A stretch of 64,000 nt of DNA from Acidobacteriota bacterium (GCA_023481105.1 JAMCWK010000026.1:32759-96758), one strand, 5' to 3'. Shown: positions 15,043 through 24,665, counted from the stretch's first letter. Notes: generated by a model from the sequence alone, not told the origin. A program made the numbers and translations.

Positions 15043-16419
15043 TCAGCCACGCGGGCGTGATTCTCGGCGCGCCGCCATCCATTTCATCAGCCAGTATGCG
15101 GGCATGCCTGCGGCGACCGTGGCCAGCGCAATCAACGAGGGCTTGGGCCGATTGACGAATCCCACAGCGAGCACCGCAATCATCACGACCAGGAAAAACA
15201 AGGGCACCAGCGGATACCCCCACACGCGGTACGGCCGCTCGCGCTGCGGTTCGCGGTGCCGCAGGACGAGCAAGCCGGCCACGGCCATCAGCGGAAAAAT
15301 TCCCAGTGCGAAGCCAATGTAGATCAGCAACTGTTCGAACGTGCCGCTCAGGATCATCACCAGCGAGCACGCGCATTGCGCCAGGATGGAAAGCCCCGGC
15401 GTCTGAAAGCGCGAATGTACGCGCGCCGCGAACCGGAAGAATAATCTGTCCTTGGCCATGGCGTAATAGACGCGCGGGCCAATCAGCACATAGGCGCTGA
15501 GCGAAGAAAGCAGCGCGAGACTGATCAGCAGTGAGATCCTTGCCGCTGCGTCCGGCCCGAACAACTGCACGGCGGCCACTTCGCACACCGCCTCGATTCC
15601 GCGAAGCTGGCTCGGCAGCGCCGCGAAAAACAGCAGCAGGTTTATCAGCAGATACGTCAGTGTGACAATCAGCGTGCCCAGCAGCAGCGAGCGCGGCAGA
15701 TTGCGGGCCGGATCTTCAATTTCCTCGGCAATGTACCCGGCCGCGTTCCAGCCACTGTAAGCAAACATGGCGAACAGCAGAGTAACGCCGAGTTGCGACG
15801 GGCGTCCCGCGTCCCAAAAACTGCTGCCGGCGCTGAGAAAATCCCAGCTTCCGCGGCCGATGGCGAAGCCCACGGCGATCAGTCCGAAGAGCAGAAGCAG
15901 CTTGAGGCCTGTCAGCAGGTTTTGCACCTGCGCGCCGAGGCGCAGCCCGCAGTAATGCACTGCGGTCAGCGCCAACACGATGCAGGCGGCCGTGCTTTTT
16001 TCTGCCAGCCACGTATCCGGTAGCACGCCTGCCGCAGTCAGATACTTCGCGCAGCCCACTGCTGAAGCGGCCACCGGCGCGGAGAAGCCTACGAAGAAAC
16101 TGGTCCAACCGGTGAGGAAGGCCGGCAGCGGCCCGTAGATTTCGCGCAGATAGACGTATTCGCCGCCGGCGTGCGGCATCATCGTGGCCAGCTCGGCGTA
16201 GCTCAACGCGCCGCACACTGCCACCATTCCGCCCAGCAGCCACGCCAGTAGCACCAGCCAACCGCTCTCCGCGCGCGCCAGCATCAACCCGGTCGTGGTG
16301 AAAATGCCCGCGCCAATCATGTTGGCCACCACTACGCTCGTTGCCGTGCCGAGACCCAGCCGCCGCGGAAGTGTCGCGCCGACAGGTGGCACGGGAATAA
16401 AGGGCTGATGCTCAGGCAT
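15043..16419 (-). CDS. APC-family amino acid permease
   Basis: This 458-aa integral membrane protein has about 12 hydrophobic segments. The N-terminal NMIGAGIFTTTGL motif of the amino acid-polyamine-organocation family lies in the first helix, and AGGEYVYLREIYGPLPAFLTGW follows. It probably imports or exchanges amino acids across the inner membrane; specificity is unknown. It overlaps no gene and ends 9 bp from the convergent aminotransferase. The start has no strong ribosome-binding site but begins the conserved N-terminus naturally. Confidence 0.9.
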   Translation of the reverse strand: MPEHQPFIPVPPVGATLPRRLGLGTATSVVVANMIGAGIFTTTGLMLARAESGWLVLLAWLLGGMVAVCGALSYAELATMMPHAGGEYVYLREIYGPLPAFLTGWTSFFVGFSAPVAASAVGCAKYLTAAGVLPDTWLAEKSTAACIVLALTAVHYCGLRLGAQVQNLLTGLKLLLLFGLIAVGFAIGRGSWDFLSAGSSFWDAGRPSQLGVTLLFAMFAYSGWNAAGYIAEEIEDPARNLPRSLLLGTLIVTLTYLLINLLLFFAALPSQLRGIEAVCEVAAVQLFGPDAAARISLLISLALLSSLSAYVLIGPRVYYAMAKDRLFFRFAARVHSRFQTPGLSILAQCACSLVMILSGTFEQLLIYIGFALGIFPLMAVAGLLVLRHREPQRERPYRVWGYPLVPLFFLVVMIAVLAVGFVNRPKPSLIALATVAAGMPAYWLMKWMAARRESRPRG

Positions 16420-16598
16420 AAAGTCTCATTTCACGCGCACAAAGCAGGGCACCTGTTGCCCGCGACGCTGACAGGCTACATCGTTTGCGTGCGGGAGCAA
16501 AGCGCGGCGTGATTCTGGCGCAGGGCTGATGCTTCGGTCGCATTTCCCGCGCTCTGTTTTCCGGCTGTGGCTAAGTTTCTGCTACGATAGCGGAACCA

Positions 16599-17339
16599 AT
16601 GGGACGCACATGGGTGGTAGGGCATCGCGGAGCTTCCGGTCACGCGCCCGAGAATACGATGGCCGCCTTCCGCCGCGCCGTGGAACTCGGCGCTGCCTTC
16701 ATTGAAACCGATTTGCATATTTCCCGCGACGCGCGCCTGGTGTGCGTCCACGATGCCACGCTGGAGCGCACCACCAACGCCACCGGAGCGGTGAAAGAAC
16801 TTACTTTGGCGCAGCTCCGCGAGCTGGATGCCGGCTCGTGGTTCGGCCCGGAGTTTGCCGGGGAGCGCATCCCTACGCTCGAGGAAATCCTTGCTTTCGC
16901 GCGCGAACAGGACATCGTGATTTTTCTAGAGGTGAAGCAGGAAGCCGCGTGGGGCATCGAGCACGGTCTGGTGGCTGCCTTGCGCGGGGCGCAGGAAGCG
17001 GCGCGCGCTGTCATGCTCTCATTTAGCCCCGGAGTTCTCCGCAACATCCGCCGCCTGGACAACACGCTGATGACCGGGCTGCTCTTTGAAGCCATGCCCA
17101 ATGGCGGGCCCGCAGCCATCGTCGAACGAGCGCTGGAAATCGGCGCGCGTCAACTGGCGCCCCGCGGGGATATCGTCACGCCGGAACTCCTGGAATGCGC
17201 GCACCGCAGCGACCTGCAAGTGGTCTGTTGGACCATCAATCAGCCGGAGCAGATGCGTCAGTTGATTGATGCTGGCGTGGACGGCATCATGACGGATTAT
17301 CCGGATCGTCTCGTCGCCGCCCTCAACGAATCCAAGTAA
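16599..17339 (+). CDS. ugpQ: Glycerophosphodiester phosphodiesterase
   Basis: This is a 246-aa GDPD-family TIM barrel. It has the HRGASGHAPENT catalytic/metal block at residues 9-20, the metal-binding ETD (about 39-41), the second catalytic His in VHDATLERTTN, and EVKQE further on. There is no signal peptide, so it is likely a cytosolic UgpQ-type enzyme releasing glycerol-3-phosphate from glycerophosphodiesters. The C-terminal VVCWTINQPEQM..DGIMTDYPD is typical. A TACGAT -10-like hexamer lies at 16583-16588 without a clear -35. Confidence 0.92.
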   Translation: MGRTWVVGHRGASGHAPENTMAAFRRAVELGAAFIETDLHISRDARLVCVHDATLERTTNATGAVKELTLAQLRELDAGSWFGPEFAGERIPTLEEILAFAREQDIVIFLEVKQEAAWGIEHGLVAALRGAQEAARAVMLSFSPGVLRNIRRLDNTLMTGLLFEAMPNGGPAAIVERALEIGARQLAPRGDIVTPELLECAHRSDLQVVCWTINQPEQMRQLIDAGVDGIMTDYPDRLVAALNESK

Positions 17340-17411
17340 ATAAATTCTCTCCGTCGATTCAATAAAGAAATAGATCAATGAACAAATTTGATTCCAACCT
17401 GCATGAGTTAT

Positions 17412-18200
17412 CTATCGAAGAAAGCGAAAAAGTGACGCAAAGTCGTCCACGCTTAGTTCCTCGGCGCGCACTCCGGGCGGCAATTCCGCCGAACGAATGG
17501 CGGCGCTGGCCTTTTCACCGCTCGCAACAGACTTCAAGTTGTTCAGCAATGTTTTCCGTTTCTGCTCAAAGCATTTTCCGACGAACGCGATGAAGCTGGC
17601 TTCATTGCCTACGCCAATGTGCGCGCGGCGGATCGCGAGCCGTACCAGTGCTGACGACACCTTGGGCCGCGGCCGAAAAGCGCCCGGCGGAATGCGAAAA
17701 ACGATTTCGGGTTGCGCGTAGAACTGCGCCAGCACGGAAAGGAATCCGTATTCGCGCCGGCCCGGTTTGGCCGCCAGCCGGTCAGCGACTTCGGACTGAA
17801 TCACGACGTGGATGGACTCGATTGTATCGGCGTATTCGAACAGCCTCCGCAAAATGGGCGACGTGATGTAGTAGGGGAGGCTGCCGTAGACGTGAATGCG
17901 CTCTCCTCCGTCGCCGCGGCGCAGGCCCAGCTTCGCGAGGTCGAGCGCGAGGATATCGCCGGAGTGCACTTCAATATTAGGCTGTTCTTCCGCTAGGCGC
18001 TGGAGCGCTGCAACCAGCGGCGCATCGAGCTCGATTGCGATCACTTTGTGCGAAGTGCGCGCCATTTCGCGCGTCATTTCTCCGTGCCCCGCGCCGATTT
18101 CCATCCACACCTGGTCATTCTGCGGCGCAAGGCTGCGCAGAATGCGCGCGCGCCACGCTTCATCCTTCAGAAAGTGTTGTCCCAGCCGTTGCGGAGCCAT
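17412..18200 (-). CDS. rsmA: 16S rRNA dimethyladenosine transferase RsmA (KsgA)
   Basis: This Rossmann-fold rRNA methyltransferase dimethylates two adjacent adenines in helix 45 of 16S rRNA. Visible motifs are GQHFLKD at the N-terminus, EIGAGHGEMT (SAM motif I), AIELD (motif II) and GSLPYYITSPIL (the NLPY-like motif IV). The ATG at 18200 (MAPQRLGQHFL) fits family N-termini; a longer in-frame start at 18242 adds 14 unconserved residues. It is divergent from glgA. Confidence 0.93.
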   Translation of the reverse strand: MAPQRLGQHFLKDEAWRARILRSLAPQNDQVWMEIGAGHGEMTREMARTSHKVIAIELDAPLVAALQRLAEEQPNIEVHSGDILALDLAKLGLRRGDGGERIHVYGSLPYYITSPILRRLFEYADTIESIHVVIQSEVADRLAAKPGRREYGFLSVLAQFYAQPEIVFRIPPGAFRPRPKVSSALVRLAIRRAHIGVGNEASFIAFVGKCFEQKRKTLLNNLKSVASGEKASAAIRSAELPPGVRAEELSVDDFASLFRFLR

Positions 18201-18254
18201 TTGCCGGCCTGAGTGTAGCAAGTCTGCGCCTCTGCGCGGCACGCGGCGTTCTCC

Positions 18255-18283
18255 TTGACGAATTTTCCGCCTTTCCGTATCGT
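18255..18283 (+). promoter_or_regulatory. Predicted promoter for glgA
   Basis: TTGACG (18255-18260) and TATCGT (18278-18283) are separated by 17 bp. They end 22 bp before the glgA ATG at 18306. Confidence 0.5.
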
Positions 18284-18305
18284 GGACTGTTTTGAATTGC
18301 TGCCG

Positions 18306-19772
18306 ATGAAGATTCTGTTTGTCTCTCCGGAAGGATTACCGTTCTCCAAGACCGGCGGCCTTGCCGACGTGGTGGAGGCGCTGCCCAAAGCGCTGGCCGC
18401 GATGGGGCACGACGTCGCTGTCGTGCTGCCGCGCTATCGCGGCACGAAGGTGTCCACGATTGTCGTCCCCAGCCTGAGCATCCCCATGGGTGACACGCTG
18501 CGCTTTCCGGCTGTGGCCGACGGCGCCGTCCTAAACGGCGTGCGCTACTTCTTCGTCGACGATCCCGAGTACTTCGACCGCGACGCGCTGTACACCACTC
18601 GTGGCGCCGATTACCCGGACAACGGCGAGCGCTTTGCTCTGTTCAGCAAGGCGGCACTGGAAATCGCCAAGCAAGTCTGGCGGCCGGATATCATCCACTG
18701 TCACGATTGGCAGACGGCGCTCGTGCCGGTGCTGCTGCGCGCAATGTATTCAGGTGACCCGCTGCTGCGCGGGCTGCCTGCTGTCTTCACCGTGCACAAC
18801 TTGGGCTACCATGGCTTGTTTGATCGCGGCGTGCTAGCGCGCGCTGGTTTGCCGGCCAGTCTGTTTAGCATCAAGTCTTTGGAATTTTACAGCCGCGTCA
18901 ATTATCTCAAAGGCGGGCTCCTCGCCGCGGATTGGATCACTACGGTGAGCCCGCGCTACGCGAAAGAGATCATGACGCCGGAATTCGGCCACGGCCTCGA
19001 CGGTGTAGTACGCGACCGCGCCGGCCGCGTCGTAGGCATCCTCAACGGCGCGGACTACTCGCTGTGGGATCCGGAGCACGACGACTTTATCGCCGCAAAA
19101 TATTCCGCGAAGTATCTCGACGGCAAGGCGCTGTGCAAGAAAGACCTCCTGCGCGAATTCAAATTGCCGGAGAAGAGCGTCGAGCGCCCGCTCATCGGCA
19201 TCGTGTCGCGGTTCGCCGACCAAAAGGGATTCGACCTGTTTGCGAAAGTTGGCAGCGAGCTCTTGCGGGAAAACTTGTCGCTCGTTGCGTTGGGAACCGG
19301 CGAGCCGAAGTACGAACGCTACCTGCGCGCGCTGGCGTCACATTTCCCGGGGAAGATGGGCCTGCGCATCGGATTCGATAACGCGCTGGCCCACCGCATC
19401 GAGGCCGGCGCGGACATGTTCCTGATGCCCTCGCGCTATGAGCCCTGCGGCCTGAATCAAATGTACAGCCTGCGCTACGGCACTGTTCCCATCGTTCGCG
19501 CTACCGGGGGCCTCGATGATACAGTGGAGCCGTTCGAGCCTTTTTCGGGGAAGGGCACGGGCTTCAAATTCGCGGACTACGACGGCCGCGCTTTGCTCGC
19601 CGCCGTACGCACAGCGCTGGAAGTATTTCGCGACGCCAAGGCCTGGCGCCGCCTGCAACTGAATGGCATGGCCAAAGATTTTTCTTGGAAAGCTTCCGCG
19701 GCGGAGTATGCGCGCCTGTACGAAGCGGCGTTGCAGGCCCGCATCCCCCGCGCGCCGGCAGCATCTAATTAA
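18306..19772 (+). CDS. glgA: Glycogen synthase (ADP-glucose type)
   Basis: This 488-aa GT5-family glycogen synthase has the substrate-binding KTGGLADV motif at about residues 15-22. GIVSRFADQKGFDL and MPSRYEPCGLNQMYSLRYGTVPIVRATGGL complete the GT-B nucleotide-sugar site. It extends alpha-1,4-glucan chains from ADP-glucose for storage polysaccharide. The start at 18306 begins MKILFVSPEG, the usual N-terminus. No other glg gene is nearby. It is followed by trxA after 50 bp. Confidence 0.95.
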   Translation: MKILFVSPEGLPFSKTGGLADVVEALPKALAAMGHDVAVVLPRYRGTKVSTIVVPSLSIPMGDTLRFPAVADGAVLNGVRYFFVDDPEYFDRDALYTTRGADYPDNGERFALFSKAALEIAKQVWRPDIIHCHDWQTALVPVLLRAMYSGDPLLRGLPAVFTVHNLGYHGLFDRGVLARAGLPASLFSIKSLEFYSRVNYLKGGLLAADWITTVSPRYAKEIMTPEFGHGLDGVVRDRAGRVVGILNGADYSLWDPEHDDFIAAKYSAKYLDGKALCKKDLLREFKLPEKSVERPLIGIVSRFADQKGFDLFAKVGSELLRENLSLVALGTGEPKYERYLRALASHFPGKMGLRIGFDNALAHRIEAGADMFLMPSRYEPCGLNQMYSLRYGTVPIVRATGGLDDTVEPFEPFSGKGTGFKFADYDGRALLAAVRTALEVFRDAKAWRRLQLNGMAKDFSWKASAAEYARLYEAALQARIPRAPAASN

Positions 19773-19822
19773 ATCCGGCCGATCTCGCTTTGCGGGTTCG
19801 GCCCACTGATGAAAGGGAGCTC

Positions 19823-20155
19823 ATGGCAGACAACGTAACCGCAGTCACAGACGGAAATTTTCAGGCCGAGGTGATCGAGGCCAGCAAGACACAACCGGTG
19901 ATGGTGGATTTCTGGGCGGAGTGGTGCCGCCCGTGCCACATGCTCGCGCCGACCGTGGCGGAGATCGCCACGCAGTACGCCGGAAAGCTGAAAGTCGTCA
20001 AGCTCAACGTGGACGAAAACCAGGTGGCCACCAGCTTCAACATCCGCGGCATCCCCACGCTGCTCATCTTCAAAGACGGCAAGGTGACTGACCAGCTCGT
20101 CGGCGCAGTCCCGAAAGACAAGATCGAAGGGGTCCTTTCCAACTACATCCGCTGA
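19823..20155 (+). CDS. trxA: Thioredoxin
   Basis: This 110-aa thioredoxin-fold protein has active site WCRPC (about residues 30-34) in place of the common WCGPC, the cis-proline block GIPTLLIFKDG, and the usual C-terminal helix. It is a cytosolic dithiol reductant. The ATG at 19823 has AAAGGGA upstream. An Arg between the cysteines would be expected to alter redox potential or partner choice, but the overall length and fold are standard. Confidence 0.95.
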   Translation: MADNVTAVTDGNFQAEVIEASKTQPVMVDFWAEWCRPCHMLAPTVAEIATQYAGKLKVVKLNVDENQVATSFNIRGIPTLLIFKDGKVTDQLVGAVPKDKIEGVLSNYIR

Positions 20156-20256
20156 AGCTCGGCAAGATTTCCGCGAGATCCTTGGCGCGCATGCGCCTGG
20201 AAGCTTTGGGACGTCGGGCCCGATGACGGCAGCAATGTGCCACTTTGTGCCCCGGC

Positions 20257-20285
20257 TTGCCTCCCCCGCGGACAACGGCTACTAT
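20257..20285 (+). promoter_or_regulatory. Possible promoter for purA
   Basis: TTGCCT (20257-20262) and TACTAT (20280-20285) are separated by 17 bp, 101 bp upstream of purA. It is the only candidate seen in the 231-bp trxA-purA spacer, which otherwise shows nothing. Confidence 0.35.
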
Positions 20286-20386
20286 AGGTAAGTAACTGGC
20301 CTCACGCCTTTCTTCCTGCAAACCGAAATTTGGAGCGGCAGGGGAGTGTGCGGTCAAAATCCGGCCCGAGCGCGAGAAGACAGCGG

Positions 20387-21685
20387 ATGAAATCCATCGT
20401 CGTGGTGGGTGCCCAGTGGGGGGATGAAGGCAAGGGAAAGGTGGTGGACTATCTTTCCGCGTCCTTCGACTACATCGCGCGCTGCGCCGGCGGGCACAAC
20501 GCCGGCCACACCGTCATCATCGACGGCACAAAATTTGTTCTTCAGCTCATTCCCTGCGGAATTCTGCGTCCAGGCAAAAAAGCCGTCATCGGCGCTGGGG
20601 TAGTAGTAGACCCTGCGGCGCTGGTCGCGGAGATCGACATGCTGGCGAAGGCTGGCGTGGATGTAAACGGTCGTCTATTCGTCAGCAATCGCGCGCACGT
20701 TATTTTTCCGTGTCATCGCCAGGTGGAGAAGGCCGCAGAAGCGGCGCGTGGCGCGGCGAAAATCGGTACCACTTCGCGCGGCATCGGGCCGACCTACGAA
20801 GACAAGATGGCGCGGCGCGGCCTGCGCATCTGCGATCTGGTGGACCCCGATCTCCTTCGCAGCAAGATGCAGACACTGCTGAAAGAAAAAAATGTGATTT
20901 ATCGTGCGCTGGCCGGCGCGGACCTGGATTGCGCGGGGATTCTCGACGAGTCGCTGGCGCTGGCCGACCGCATTCGTGGCTATGTAGCGGACACCTCGGC
21001 GCTGCTCAACCGCGCGCTGGATGACAATGCGTCAGTGCTGTTCGAAAGCGCGCAGGGCACCATGCTGGACATTGACCACGGCACCTACCCGTACGTCACC
21101 TCGTCGAGCGCGTCCGTCGGCGGCGCCTGCACGGGCCTGGGCGTGCCGCCGACGCGCATTGATGCGATTGTCGGCGTCACCAAAGCCTATACCACGCGCG
21201 TCGGCGGTGGGCCATTTCCCACGGAGATGCCCGACCTTGACGCCAAGGAAGTGCGCGACCGCGGCAAGGAGTACGGCGCCGTCACCGGCCGCCCGCGCCG
21301 CTGCGGCTGGCTCGACTTAATGGTTCTGCGCTACGCCGCCATGATTAACGGCATTGAATCGCTCGTCGTCACCAAACTGGACGTGTTCGACACGCAGCCG
21401 GAAATTCAGGTTTGCGTAGGCTACAAGTACAAAGGCACGCCCGTCACCGAAATGCCCGCGGAGGCCGAGAAGCTCGAGCAGGTGACGCCGGTCTATCACG
21501 CGCTGCCTGGCTGGCGCTCGTCCACCTACGGCGTGTGCGATCCGGCGAAACTGCCGGCCGCCGCGAAGGAATATCTGCGCTTCATCAGCAATGAATTGGG
21601 CGTCGAGATCGGCATGATTTCCACCGGCCCCGCGCGCGACGCCACCATCGTGCCTGCGGGCACCAAACTGGCCTCTTGGATCTAG
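20387..21685 (+). CDS. purA: Adenylosuccinate synthetase
   Basis: This 432-aa enzyme converts IMP, aspartate and GTP to adenylosuccinate in AMP synthesis. It opens with VVVGAQWGDEGKGKVVDYL (GDEGKGK P-loop) and has GGHNAGHT, GTTSRGIGPTYEDK and the aspartate loop VGVTKAYTTRVGGGPFPTE. The start at 20387 was chosen because the family N-terminus begins there. moeA starts 11 bp downstream, so the two may be cotranscribed. Confidence 0.96.
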   Translation: MKSIVVVGAQWGDEGKGKVVDYLSASFDYIARCAGGHNAGHTVIIDGTKFVLQLIPCGILRPGKKAVIGAGVVVDPAALVAEIDMLAKAGVDVNGRLFVSNRAHVIFPCHRQVEKAAEAARGAAKIGTTSRGIGPTYEDKMARRGLRICDLVDPDLLRSKMQTLLKEKNVIYRALAGADLDCAGILDESLALADRIRGYVADTSALLNRALDDNASVLFESAQGTMLDIDHGTYPYVTSSSASVGGACTGLGVPPTRIDAIVGVTKAYTTRVGGGPFPTEMPDLDAKEVRDRGKEYGAVTGRPRRCGWLDLMVLRYAAMINGIESLVVTKLDVFDTQPEIQVCVGYKYKGTPVTEMPAEAEKLEQVTPVYHALPGWRSSTYGVCDPAKLPAAAKEYLRFISNELGVEIGMISTGPARDATIVPAGTKLASWI

Positions 21686-21696
21686 CGGAGGCGTCC

Positions 21697-22911
21697 ATGC
21701 TTCCGTACGTTGAAGCCCGTCGAAAAGTGATCGAAACCATCACCGCTGCCAAGCTCGCGCCGCGCTGCGCTTACGTCGAGCTGGGCCAGGCGCTGGGCTG
21801 CGTGCTGGCGGAAAATGTCCACGCCGACCGGGACTATCCTCCTTTTGACCGCTCCACCCGCGACGGCTTTGCCGTGCGCGCGGCGGACACGGCACGCGTG
21901 CCGGTCACACTGGACATGGTCGGAGAAGTGAAGGCTGGAGGTATGTACACCGGCCCGCTGCGCGCGGGCCAGTGCGTGCAGATTATGACCGGCGCAGGAA
22001 TCCCCGTCGGTGCCGACGCCGTGGTAATGATTGAGCACACCAAGTCCGCTGCGGGCAGCGTGCTGATCGAACGCGCCGCGGAGGCCGGACAGAATGTGGT
22101 GCCGCGCGGGAGTGAAGCCAAGGCCGACCAGCTCCTGCTGAAGCCCGGCGCGCGGATGGGCTATCCGGAGCTGGCGCTGCTCGGCCAGGTAGGCCACGTG
22201 CGCGTGAAAATCGCCAAGCCGCCGCGCGTGGCGATTCTCTCCACCGGCGACGAAGTGGTCGAAGTCTGGCAGCAGCCCAATGCGCTGCAAATTCGCAATA
22301 GCAACACCATCTCGCTCGCGGCACAGGTCGAGCTGGCCGGTGGCGAACCGGTGCCCCTGCCCAACGCGCCGGACCATATCCATGATTTGCGGAAACGTGT
22401 GGAGCGAGGACTGCAAGAAGATATCCTGGTGCTTTCCGGCGGCGTCTCCATGGGAAAGTACGATTTGGTAGAGGTGGTGCTGCGCGAAATGGGCGCGAGC
22501 TTCGGTTTTGACGCCGTGGCCATTCGTCCGGGCAAGCCGGCGGTATTCGGAACCTGCAATGGAAGATTCTTTTTTGGGCTGCCGGGGAATCCGGTTTCAA
22601 CGATGGTCACGTTCGAGCTGTTCGTTGTGCCGGCCATTGACATGCTTAGTGGCGCGCCGCCGCGCCCGCTGCCATCTTTCAAAGCAAAGTTGGCCGCGCC
22701 AGTGAAGCAGAAAGCCGTGCTCACCCATTTCTTGCCGGCAGCAGTGGATTGGACGCGCGGCGATCCAGTGGTGAAAGAGTTGCCGTGGCAAGGTTCCGGC
22801 GATATTGTCACTCTGACGCAGGCCAATTGCTTTTTGATTGTGCCGGAGTCGAAACTCGAATTCGCTGCGGGCGATTGGGTGGACGTGCTGCCGCGGCGCG
22901 GCGCGCTCTAA
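21697..22911 (+). CDS. moeA: Molybdopterin molybdenumtransferase MoeA
   Basis: This 404-aa enzyme inserts molybdate into adenylylated molybdopterin. Motifs seen are YPPFDRSTRDGFAVR, MTGAGIPVGADAVVMIEHT, RVAILSTGDEVVE, LSGGVSMGKYD and GLPGNPVSTMVTFE. The ATG at 21697 has GCGGAGG upstream. moaC and a mog/moaB-type gene follow within 3 kb, so this is part of a molybdenum-cofactor group. Confidence 0.95.
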   Translation: MLPYVEARRKVIETITAAKLAPRCAYVELGQALGCVLAENVHADRDYPPFDRSTRDGFAVRAADTARVPVTLDMVGEVKAGGMYTGPLRAGQCVQIMTGAGIPVGADAVVMIEHTKSAAGSVLIERAAEAGQNVVPRGSEAKADQLLLKPGARMGYPELALLGQVGHVRVKIAKPPRVAILSTGDEVVEVWQQPNALQIRNSNTISLAAQVELAGGEPVPLPNAPDHIHDLRKRVERGLQEDILVLSGGVSMGKYDLVEVVLREMGASFGFDAVAIRPGKPAVFGTCNGRFFFGLPGNPVSTMVTFELFVVPAIDMLSGAPPRPLPSFKAKLAAPVKQKAVLTHFLPAAVDWTRGDPVVKELPWQGSGDIVTLTQANCFLIVPESKLEFAAGDWVDVLPRRGAL

Positions 22912-22946
22912 GCCGCAAAGCGTAGGCAATTGGTTTTGGAGGACAT

Positions 22947-23426
22947 ATGAAGTCCGGATCGCGCCTTCTCATTCTTCCATTACTGATTTCGTTGTCTTTG
23001 GGATTTGTGTTCGCGCAGAAACCTGCAAGTAAAGCGATGAAAAAACAGCGATCATGCTGGGATACCGCGAATACTCAAGGCGAGGTGAACGCTTGTGCGA
23101 GTTCAGAGTTCAAGGAGGCGGACGCTGAATTGAGCAGGCTCTACCGTGAACTCCTTTTGGTGAACAAAGAAGATCACCTCTTCTTGCAGAAAATTGAGGA
23201 AGCCCAAAGGGCTTGGATTGCCTACAGGGATGCTCATGTTGTTTCCATGTATCCTGATTATCCTGGGAATTCGTCTAGGTTTTACGGTTCCGTTCTGCCG
23301 ATGTGCTGGAGCCAGACGAAAACGAGATTGACGATGGAAAGAGTCGAGCTGCTGAAGGAAATGTTGGAGGACATTGAAGGGGATGTATGCCAAGGCGGCC
23401 ACGGCAGGGGTAGTGGACTGCCATAG
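22947..23426 (+). CDS. LprI/DUF1311-type secreted protein
   Basis: This 159-aa protein has a signal peptide (about residues 1-23, ending VFAQ) followed by a DUF1311/LprI-like domain. The domain has a Cys in SCWDTANTQGEVNAC, ADAELSRLYREL, and the AQRAWIAYRDAH signature, with a further Cys near MCWSQ. LprI-type proteins include periplasmic lysozyme inhibitors. A GGAGG site 5 nt before the ATG fixes the start. It sits between moeA and moaC with no obvious link to cofactor synthesis; its 3' end lies just before moaC. Confidence 0.8.
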   Translation: MKSGSRLLILPLLISLSLGFVFAQKPASKAMKKQRSCWDTANTQGEVNACASSEFKEADAELSRLYRELLLVNKEDHLFLQKIEEAQRAWIAYRDAHVVSMYPDYPGNSSRFYGSVLPMCWSQTKTRLTMERVELLKEMLEDIEGDVCQGGHGRGSGLP

Positions 23427-23442
23427 GGTACCGGCGGCGCGA

Positions 23443-23937
23443 ATGGCCAAGCTCTCGCACTACAAGAAAGGCGCAAAGGTGCACATGGTGGACGTGACGT
23501 CGAAGAGCGTCACGGAGCGCACCGCCGTCGCGCACGGCTCTGTGCGCATGAGTCGCGCTGTGCTCGGAAGAATTCGCCGCCTGGAAACGCCCAAGGGAAA
23601 CCCGCTGGAGGTAGCGCGCATCGCCGGCATTGCTGCGGCCAAGCGCACGGCCGAACTGATTCCTCTTTGCCACCCGCTTCCGCTGACGCACATTGATGTG
23701 ACCGTGCGGCTGTGCGAGAATGGCGTGGAAATCAGTTCGCGCGTAACCGCCACGGCCCGCACCGGCGTGGAGATGGAAGCGCTGTGTGCTGCAAGCGTGG
23801 CGGCCCTGACCATCTACGACATGTGCAAGGCTCTCGATAAGGGCATGGAAATCACGGACATCTACCTCGTGGAAAAAATCGGCGGCAAGAGCGGTCGCTA
23901 CCGGCGGCCGGGTGCCTCAGGAAAGGCGCGCCGATGA
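23443..23937 (+). CDS. moaC: Cyclic pyranopterin monophosphate synthase MoaC
   Basis: This 164-aa protein catalyses the second step of molybdopterin synthesis. Diagnostic blocks are MVDVTSK, GIAAAKRTAELIPLCHPLPLTHIDV, ARTGVEMEALCAASVAALTIYDMCKA and the C-terminal LVEKIGGKSG. The ATG at 23443 (MAKLSHYKK) fits family starts; a longer frame from 23374 would overlap the LprI-like gene by 53 nt. Its stop overlaps the start of the next gene (ATGA), which suggests translational coupling. Confidence 0.95.
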   Translation: MAKLSHYKKGAKVHMVDVTSKSVTERTAVAHGSVRMSRAVLGRIRRLETPKGNPLEVARIAGIAAAKRTAELIPLCHPLPLTHIDVTVRLCENGVEISSRVTATARTGVEMEALCAASVAALTIYDMCKALDKGMEITDIYLVEKIGGKSGRYRRPGASGKARR

Positions 23938-24665
23938 AGGCCGTCCGCGTCCTGGTGGTGGAAGACAATCCGCTGGTGATGGAACTCATCAAGCGCGGGC
24001 TGGAGCCGCATTGCGAGCTTTCTATGGCTGCCGACGGCGCCGACGCGTTGCTCCAAGTGATTGACAATCCCCCGGACATGATTATCTCCGACTACAAAAT
24101 GCCCGGGCTGGATGGCCGCCAGCTCTACGAAAAACTCCGCGGCCGCGACCGCACCAAGGGCCTGCCGTTCATTTTCATTGCCGGGCGCGCCGACATCGAA
24201 GAAAAACTCCGCCCGCTGGTGGACGGCGTCGAGGACTTCATCATCAAGCCGTTTTTCCTGAAGGAATTTGTCCGCCGCGCGAAAAAAGTGGTGGACCGCC
24301 TGCAACTGGAAAAAATGCAGCAGCGCAGCGCGCGTCCCGGCACCGTGCAGGGCCGCCTGGAAGAGATGAGCATCATGGACCTGCTGCAGTCGCTGGAGAT
24401 GGGGCAGAAGTCTTGCCGCTTGACCATCAACCACGGGGACGCCACGTGCGAATTGTATTTTGCCGGCGGCGCCTGTAAGCACGCCCAGATGGGCAGCATC
24501 GAGGGCAACGAAGCCGTTTTCAAGGCGGTGTCCTGGGCCGACGGCGAATTCGAAATCGACTTTAATGCTTCGAGCGACAAAGTGACCACTACGATGTCCA
24601 CGCAAGGCCTTCTCATGGAAGCCTTCCGCCTGATTGACGAAGCCAGCCGCGACGCCCAGGGTTGA
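23934..24665 (+). CDS. Response regulator with C-terminal PatA/DUF4388-like domain
   Basis: This 243-aa protein has a CheY-like receiver at about 1-120, with phospho-acceptor D in DMIISDYKMPGLDG, acidic pair ED at 10-11 and the KP pair in FIIKPF. It is followed by a DUF4388/PatA-like domain (about 137-240: GRLEEMSIMDLLQSLEMGQKSC..GDATCELYFAGGACKHAQMG). There is no DNA-binding output, so it probably acts by protein contacts. It overlaps moaC by 4 nt and the mog-like gene nearly abuts it, so it is wired into the molybdenum-cofactor operon. No sensor kinase is adjacent. Confidence 0.88.
   Translation: MKAVRVLVVEDNPLVMELIKRGLEPHCELSMAADGADALLQVIDNPPDMIISDYKMPGLDGRQLYEKLRGRDRTKGLPFIFIAGRADIEEKLRPLVDGVEDFIIKPFFLKEFVRRAKKVVDRLQLEKMQQRSARPGTVQGRLEEMSIMDLLQSLEMGQKSCRLTINHGDATCELYFAGGACKHAQMGSIEGNEAVFKAVSWADGEFEIDFNASSDKVTTTMSTQGLLMEAFRLIDEASRDAQG

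Noticed and set aside
17378..17593. Small plus-strand frame starting MNKFDSNLHELSIEESEK
   Set aside because: Most of it lies antisense inside rsmA, no ribosome-binding site is visible, and the C-terminal half is a GC-driven shadow.
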